64,000 bases of DNA, from assembly GCA_036768485.1 (NCBI GenBank), contig JAVLUZ010000154.1, positions 44,019,458 through 44,083,457 on the forward strand, given 5' to 3'. Source of the DNA: Mermis nigrescens (lineage: Eukaryota > Nematoda > Enoplea > Mermithida > Mermithidae). The notes beneath the pieces were generated by a model. The model was not told the DNA's origin. It was given only the letters and a program-made list of their open reading frames with translations, and did no database searches. The translations under genes were made by a program, and so were the position numbers. Numbering within the stretch: position 1 is the first letter of the stretch; each line of letters opens with the position of its first letter. Shown here piece after piece: positions 50,949 through 59,900 of the stretch.

Positions 50949-53900
50949 TAATAAGTGATGCAAGGTACATTGAAGCTGTAAGGTGAGGAAAGATGAAGCA
51001 AAGCTTTTCTAAGCATTTAGGATGATGCAACTGATGAAAACAACAAATAACACATATTATTTATCGTGGGTTTTTTAAGGCACAGCGGGTTTTTTCAGGA
51101 ACACATTTTTAAAATTTATTTTTTTCATTAGCGATTGAGAATTCCGAAAAAATAACTTCACGGGCGTATAGTCCAGACTGGACTATTCATTCCTACAAAT
51201 TTTGAATTAATTTTGAGCTGGTTTTTTAGAAGACATGTGGGTTTTTTTAAATCCGACTTTGAAGGATTATTGTAGGTCAAAGGTCAGGGGTATGGGTATG
51301 GCATTTATATCGCATGCCGGTTGAGACATGGCCTAACATAAGGGCATGCTTAAAACTGATGTCAATGTACAGCTCTTATGCAGACGTCCAAAAACCTGCA
51401 AAAATCAACCAGGGAAAGATTTTAAAATACTCTTAGTCACTGTGGTAGATCGCGTGATTGTTTTCATTGTTTTATCCTCGCTTAATATATAGTGCTTAAA
51501 ATGCATACTAAAAATCAGCACGTGTCCAATACAAGCTGAGTTATAGGTTGGGTTTTTTTGTACCACTTTGAATGGGTTTTTTAGAGGCCATGACTATATG
51601 TATACTACTATGTCAAAAATGCTTGAAAATAAGCTGTCTTGGGACAAAATCACTCTACAGTACCGAAATTTCGGATTCTTCAGCGGGGTTTATACCCCGT
51701 TTCAACTCCCATGTGCATGTATGCTCGAAATGTGTTATTCGTTGATATAATGAAACGCCTAGCAATAAAATGAGTGCTAATGAAGAAAATTTACTACATT
51801 TTAAATAAAATTTTTGTAATGAATGACGCATTCCTAATATTTCATATTAATTCTTGGAGCATGACACCATCAAGCCTAACTTTCATATTTACGACTCAGT
51901 TCGCAATGTCGTGTCATACCGAAGCAAAATTTCGAAGTTTCGGTCGTTCCCTGTAGATTTTTAAATTTCGGCTAGTTTTCTCCATCGATGCACAGCACGG
52001 GACCGAGAGTCAGACGGACCAGTCAGGCACGTATCTCTAGGGGGAAGGGGTTGGGGTTCGAATCCCCAAAATTCAGAAGAATCGGAAAATAGGACTTTTT
52101 AAAGTTTATTTTGAGCTATTTTTGGCCTTTTTGGGCGTAGTCCCCTTAAAATTGGTGTTGCCCCCCAAATAGGACGTCCAGCTACGTGCCTGGGATCAGT
52201 TGGTCTTGTTAGTTTTTATCACATAGCTTTTTTAAGCCGAAATGTCCTCAAAAACATACGACGGCTATAGCACCGGTCAATTTCATGGAGTTTTGTAGCA
52301 GGGGCGGATTTAGGGGGGGGGGGGGCGGGGGGCGGCCGCCCCCCCTCATTGGCCCAAAATAGTTAGCAAAATTAAGCATTTTGAGCGATTTTTAGCGATT
52401 TTTGGCTGAAAACGGCTAATTTTTCCGCCCAAGTCACGGTTCCGCCCCCCTTAGGAGTACCGCCCCTCTAGAAAAATTCTAGATACGCCACTGTTTTGTA
52501 GTAATATTTACGAAACTGGCCCATTTTTAAGCTTAATTTAGTCTAAATTTTTTTCAGAACGCTTACAATTTTTCCATTTTTGAGGTCTAGCTAAACCCTA
52601 ATCCGCACGTGAATGTGGATCTTCCCGCACGTGAATGTGTGATCTTCCGCACGTGAATGTGTGATCTTCCGCACGTGAATGTGCGATCTTCCCGCACGTG
52701 AATGTGTGATCTTGCCTAATCCGCACGTTAATGTGTGATCTTCCCACACGTGAATGTATGATCTTCCCGCACGTGAACGTGTGATCTTGTCTGCCATTAT
52801 TCAGGCTACCTGCTCATTTGACTTTTTTGTAGGCTTTCGTATTTGATTTTATAGATATTCTTAGTCGACCAACTCGCCCTTCTATTTTGACATAGTATCG
52901 TGAAAATATAACGCTATTTAAATAAATTCATCTTTTCAGTTCGCAAAATTAATCTGACAACTTATTTTCTTCCTACAAAACGAATGAAGTGGAATTCGCA
53001 AAATATAAACAAAGGAATAAATGAAACTAAAAAGGAATTTAATTTATAAAAAAGAATTAAAGAATGATTAAAAGAAATAAAATAGCGAATTATGTCTTGA
53101 TCGTGTATGGGTAGCATCAAATTCTGGGGGTCAGGATGGGTTGAATCGCCAAAAATATTACTAAAAATAGAATTCTGGGGTCTACAGTAATCTTCGGGGG
53201 TTCAACTACTGGGGGTTGCAAACTAATAGCCCTCCACGATTATACTTGGTCGGGACCATACACGAGCAACAACTGAATGAGTGCGTGTATGTTGCGAAAT
53301 CATAAATATCGCAAAAAAACGCCAAAAATTTATTTTTGGGGCTCTTCAGGCTTTTTGGGGTTTTGATTATAGGGATTTTAACCATACCGGTTCTTGAGGG
53401 GGTTGACCCTTTTCGGAATGGCTACTTACCCTCGCAAAATGGCTGCGACCCGCTCAATTGTCAATTTTTTGTAAAAAATCTAAAAAATGTGCTGTTTAAA
53501 GCGTTTTTTGCTCATTTTTTAGCTCGAAAGCCTCAAATTTTCGGCGCTATGCCAAATACACATTTTTTGACCACATTTTGTGTTTTTACCCATTTTTTCC
53601 AATTTTTGTTTGAAGTTTTTCATGCTTATATGTTCCAGAAAGAACGAGCATCGTCGGAAACGTTTAAAAATAGCGTTTTTGAAGCGTACCAGTCGTTTTT
53701 TAGCCCAAAAAAGACATTTTCTGAAAATTTTTGGGCCTGATTTCCTGAAATTCTAATGCTTTACATGCACGAACTTAACCCGCTACCTACCCCACGCTTA
53801 TACCTGCGGGGCGTAGTGGGACTAGTCCCCCAGAATTTTGGAAATGCGAGTATGTTTTACAGATGTCCCAAAAAAAATTGAAATTTCTTGTAGCGCATTT

Positions 53901-56900
53901 GAATACCGCCCGCCAGAATAAGTTTTAGCACACCTTTGAGCTAAAACTTAATATTTCCGACGCTTCGCGCCACGAGTTATAATATTGTTTTCGTAACTTT
54001 TGTATTCCATAGAGTTCAAGTTCTTAGTATAAATATATGGAATATGTGAAAATTTTTCACGATCCGCTCAAAATTATTTTGCACTGTACCAGCATATAAT
54101 ACAAAACGAGTTGAACAATTTTTCGGCAGAATCGAGCCCGGATATAATTTTTGGAAATCGAATTTGTGGCCACTTATCAGGGGCGTAGCTGGCCCCCCGA
54201 ATTTGGGAATACGGATATTTTCGAGTCAATATCTGAACAACTACTCTTAGATCAGTGTAAAAATAACGGTGTTTTCGAGCTTCTCACAGCGAGATCTACG
54301 CGCTTAAAAAATTAAAAAATTACCATTATTCGACTTGTATCGGAATAACGTGCTGTATGTAAATGAATAAGCGCGAAGCGCCCGAAAAAGTTGCGCTAAT
54401 TAATTCGGATTTTGGCGCTAAAATGTATTCAAGCCGTCTTTCGGATAATCTTTATGAAGAATTTTCCATTCTTTCTCTGGGAACCGTCTTAAAAAAATAC
54501 TCGTACTTCCAAAATTTGGTAGGAGACTAGACATACATGCACAGCATGGGAATTCTGGGGGGGGGGGGTTGAAAACCCTAAAGTGCCTTTTTTGGGCCCA
54601 AAAATGGCCGGTACGCGTTGAAAAACATCGTTTTTTGGCATGTTTCTGACGATACTCTATCCTTCCAGAGCATAAAATCATAAGAAAAATTTCGAAAAAA
54701 GTCGAATAAATTGACCAATATATCGCTTAAAACATGAATATATGGCAGCGAAGCGCCGAAAATTTGGCGATTTTGAGCAAATAGATAGCCAAAAACCCTT
54801 AAAAAGACACCTTTTTTACCAATTTTCAGGTAAGTTTAGGAACCTTTTGAAAAATCGCCAATTCTAGGGGGGGGTGAAAAATTCTTTGCGGGGGTGAAAC
54901 CTCCCAAACCCTCCCCAAGATCACGTATGGAGACTAGCACTGGCAGATTCAAAATGGGCGGCCCCTCCCTGTCGTCAAAAAATATTTGGGCGCAATGAAG
55001 AATACATTTGTATTTTTTTGATGATTTTAGCCATTTTCATCATAATCTTTCGGATTTTACCGGCGCTCCGCGCCGGGACAGTACTGATTAATAGCATTTA
55101 CCTATTCTCATGGCTGTCTGAAAAACATAAATTTACGTCAGAAGAGTAGTTTATGTACAGAACTAAAACTTTGTAGCTCTTACAATGATTTGTCCGTGTT
55201 TTTTCTCGGCGATTTCTATCGATTTCTGCATTAATTTTGGTGTTTTTTCTTGAAAAATATTGCAAAATTTCGAAAATTTTCAACTTTTTTGCCTCAGAAT
55301 TTATTCAGCCTACAGAAAGAAAGCAAAAACGGTACTTTAATTTACTGACAATGTACGGATTTTCGGACGTAAGCACTTTTAGGAAAATTTTGGCCTCCGC
55401 CCACCATGGTTTTTTGTAGTTGGCAAAGATTTTTCCCGATTTACAAAGACTTTTCGGGACCGTCTTTGTACATGTACAAAGATTTTTGCGAAGACAAAAA
55501 TTGCAAAAAAAGGTCTTAAATTCGCAAAATTTTCGGCACTTCGCGCCGAAATGAGTAATTGTGTGTTCTATATATCGTTATAATGGCAGATATTGCATTT
55601 CGAAAGGGAAAATGTCAAATTTTCCGGCGCTTCGCGCCGTTTTAAGACGGTTCTTAGTGATTTTTGCTCTAAGAGACCTAGAAATTAGCTAAAATACACT
55701 ACCAAAAGTCGGGCAACTCTATTTTTACCGCACTAAAATCGCTACTGTACCGTATTATAGTACCCAAAAATTTGCGTGTACAAAATGTACAAAGACTTGG
55801 CCGCCACTGGAGACTAGTCCCCCATATCCCCCACGGTCACGCCACTGCAACTCATACCCAAACTCCCGTGCTCATGTATGCCCCATACAGTGGCGGATCC
55901 AGGATTTTCCTAAGGGTGGGCGGTACCCCCAAGGGGGGCGGAATCCTGACTCGGGTGGAAAAATTAGCCGTTTTAACCCGAAAATAGCTAAAAATCGCTC
56001 AAAAATCCTTAATTTTGCGCACTATTTCCGGCCAACGGGGGGGGCGGCCGCCCCCTAAATCCGTTCCTGGCCCCATATGCCGAAATTTTGAGACGATAGG
56101 CGTATTCGATGTCCCCGATGCCGCGCCGCACTATAAAGAAAAACTTGCTTTGATTTTTTTGCCTAGCTGGTATTTGCTTCAATTGTTAATAAAATTCGGG
56201 GATTTTTTTTAATTCAGAAAAAAATGATAAAGATTCGATCAAAAGAAGAATTTATTTTTCAATGTTTTTGTTTGTTTGATCAAAATCGATGAATGTATGT
56301 AAATAAAAAGCCATTCGATTCTGTTTTCCGTAATCGACCCCTAAAACATTTACTTCTTCGTTGTATTATTAAAAGCGCGATCTCAGAGGCTGTAATGGCA
56401 CGCAGAAGCAGATCTTTTTAAACTTATTAACAAATTAATGGTAATATGTAGAAACTATATTGGTACCATACATGATCTTGGGCAGGGTTTGGGGGGGTTT
56501 CACCCCCGTGGAATCATTCTTCACCCCCCCCCCCGCGAAAAATTTTTCACCCCCCCAGAATTGGCGATTTTTCAAAAGTTTCCTAATCTTATCTGAAAAT
56601 TGGTAGAAAAAGTGTCTTTTTAAGGGTTTTTGGCTGTCTATTTGCTCGCTAAAATCGCCAAATTTTCGGCGCTTCGCGCCATATATTCATGTTTTAAGCG
56701 ATATATTGGTCAATTTATTCGACTTTTTTCAAAATTTTTTTCATGATTTTATGCTCTAGAAGGATAGAGTATCGTCAGAAACGCCAAAAACGATGTTTTT
56801 AACGCGTGCCGGCCATTTTTGGGCCCAAAAGGCACTTTAGGTTTTCACCCCCCCCCCCAGAATTCCCCATATTGTGCATGTATGATTGGTACCCGAAATA

Positions 56901-59900
56901 TATCAAACAAGCATGGCTGAAAAATTTTGATTATTTCAAAAATGAAGTTTTAAAATAATTTCTTGATGGCTATTCGAATTTTTATTCATTTGGATTAATT
57001 ATTTTATTGTTAATTTAATGCTCGAATTTTAAAATTCATCTATTTACTTGATTATTCATTCCCGAATTTTTGACTTTACTTGAAATTTTTACTGCGTACT
57101 ATATATTACTCAGATACATACAATGATTCATGAGAATTTTGCTTTAATGCCCAAAATTTCACTATAATTGTGCTCCGGCCCGTATACAGGATTCGGCCGA
57201 GGGGGAGGACCACACCTGGCGTGGGGAGGGGGTTATGCACCCCTCTAGAAACTAAAATACCTCTCCCCAGAAATAAAATACCCTCCCCCAGAATTCAGTT
57301 TTTAAAAATTTTTTTCGTTTTTTTCGCAATTTTTTGTTGCCAATAGATAGTGCTCGATGAGAAACGTCGAAAAATGGTGTTTTTTGGCATATCACCATTT
57401 TTGAGGCCATTTTTTGACCTTTGAAAAATCTTGCACCCCCAGAATTTTCTTGCTGCCCAAATATGGGGCGGACCCAATAAAAATTGGTCTGTATCCGGGA
57501 AAATTCGTCGGGATGGCTCGTAGATTTCTCATTTTTCCACGTTTTCCGACATGCTCTATCCATTAGGACTATAGAATTCAAACTTTTCGAGAAAAATTTT
57601 TTCCCGCCAAAAATGCTATAAAAACTGTCGTTTTTTGGTCGCGCCAAAACATTGAAGATTTTACGTCAAAGACAGGTAATTTTTCCATCTTTCCGTACAT
57701 TATCTTATTTCTAAAAAGTTTCTTTTTCTAGTCGGGGGGGGGGCGGCCGCTCCATTAATATGGCTCTGGTCGTTTGTCGATTAGAATAGCAACACTAATT
57801 TTTTTCGCATTCGCATTTTTGTTTTATCGTTTTTGTTGAAAAATTTTTAAATTTTCGAACTACAAATTTTATTTAAATTTCAATTTGCGATTTATATTTC
57901 GGCGCCTCTCTAAAAAAACCAAAAAAGAAAATGATAATTTAAAAGCCCAGCTCCGAATTCTTTTTGGCGTCATTTACCATTCTTATTCAAACTCGGGCAG
58001 TATGGGAGACCAAAATATTAAAAAAAAATTAAATCAGCTGGGCTCATACCCGGGCGTAAGGGGGAATGGGAGTTTGGCGGGGGTAGGGGGGGGTACGTAC
58101 CCCCAGAAACCAAAATACACCCCCCAGAAATTAAAATACCCCCAGAATTCAATTTTTGAAAAATGTTTTTTTTGCAATTTTTCAATGCCAATGGATAGTG
58201 CTCGATGAGAAACGTTGAAAAATGCTGTTTTTCGCCATACTACCATTTATTAAGGCCATTTTTGACCTTCGAAAAAATCATGCACCCCCAGAAATTTGGT
58301 GCCGCCCACTCTATGGTTGGGCTTATTAGCCCAGATATATTATCATACTAAAAAATTATGTATACTAAAAATACTAAAAATTATACTACAAAATTATACT
58401 AAAAAATTTATATTATACTATATTATTATATTAATTATTAATTATTAATTATACTATATTATTATATTAATTATACTATACTATAAGTTATACTATATTA
58501 TTATACTAAAAAAGTTATGACGGTCTTTCACTTTCGCTTGCTGAACCAACCATTTCTTCCATGGTGATCCCTTGTGAAACATACTCAAACTTCCAAAAGT
58601 TAGAGACACATTCCCAACCATGGCGTAGGAATTCTGGGAGGGGGCGCTCGCCGAAAAAATTTCTAAAAAGTTCCTTCCTTGGGCTAAAAATCGATGGGTG
58701 CGTGTCAAAAATATTATTTTTTGACGTTCCGGACAATGAGAATTTGGGAAAATATATGAAAAATTTGGAAAAAATATTTGAAAAAAGTTCGAGTAAATTG
58801 AACAAAATAGTATTAAAAAATGGGTATATGTCACGAAGCGCCGAAAATTGGACTTTTATGGGCGCGGTTTTTTTTGTAGTCGGCAAATGATTTTTCCCGA
58901 TGTACAAATACTTTTGGGGACCGCCTTTGTACATGTATGCAGATTTTCGGAAGACAAAAATTGCAAAAAACGTCTGAAATTCGCAGAAATTTTAGGCGTT
59001 TTGGGTCGAAATGAGTAATCGTGGGTTATATGTATCTTTTTAATTTCAAAAATTGCATTCCGAAAGAAGAAATGTGACATTTTTTGGCGCTTCGCGCCAT
59101 TTTAAGACGATTCTTAGTGATTCTTCCCCAGAGACCCAGAAAAGTTGAAAAACTCTGTTTTTACCATCACTAAAATCGCTACTGTGCCATATTACAGTAC
59201 TTGAAAATTTGTGTGTAGAAAATTTACAAAGCCGTTTGGAATCCATCTTTGTACATGTACAAACGGACTTTGTACAAAACAAAACACTGCTTACGGGTTA
59301 AAAGTTTGCTTAAACGCTTTAAAAAGCAAATTTTCACGATTTTTTGGAAATTGGACGATTCTGTGGGTTCGCAGCTACGCTGTGATACATCATGTTGCGG
59401 GAGGAGGTTTGAATGGGTTTTCACACTGATCCTACAGACGTTTTCACTCCCCTAGAATTCACGATCTTCTAAAGGTCTCCTTTAACACTCGCAGAAAAGG
59501 TTCTATATCAAGCGTGTTTAGCTATGTATTTACTCAAAAGTGTCAAATTTCCGGCAATTCACACCACTGTTTTTTTTTGTACGAGCCCTTTGTACACGTA
59601 CAAAGATCTCCGGAAAAGTCTTTGTACGAGCCGAGTTTTTTTTTGTACATATAACGTATATATATGCTATTGAATGTACACATTTTTACATACTAATAGA
59701 TTGTTATCCGTGACCCGCTAGCTTCGCAAAAGGTGTAACTTTGTCCTAAATTCAGCTAGTTATATCAGTTCGGCCCGTAACGCCAAAATTTTAATCAGTC
59801 TTAGGCATACATGCACAGCATGGGAATTCTGGGGGGGGTGAAAACCTAAAGTGCCTTTTTTGGGCCCAGAAATGGCCGGTACGCGTTAAAAAACATTGTT

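Larger units (their letters stand above)
48912..51600 (+). mobile_element. Family B MITE, copy B6, split by two nested insertions
   Basis: The left end CATAGATGCACAGCGTGGG follows TATACTAC (48904-48911). Its right end GATCATGTA stops at 49732, resumes as TATG at 51597-51600, and is followed by the second copy of TATACTAC (51601-51608). The perfect 8-bp duplication 2.7 kb apart shows one original element. It was later invaded by a ~397-bp element (49306-49702) and a ~1.86-kb element (49733-51596). Confidence 0.85.

Noticed and set aside
52599..52788. CRISPR-like array
   Set aside because: Units are ~22 bp with almost no spacers and sit in an animal intron; it is a minisatellite.
53336..53740. 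134-codon open frame
   Set aside because: It overlaps the interior shared with family B-related elements, including the hairpin motif; the frame is not kept in other copies.
57252..57647. 131-codon minus-strand frame
   Set aside because: Mostly MITE A5 sequence translated through; no domain.
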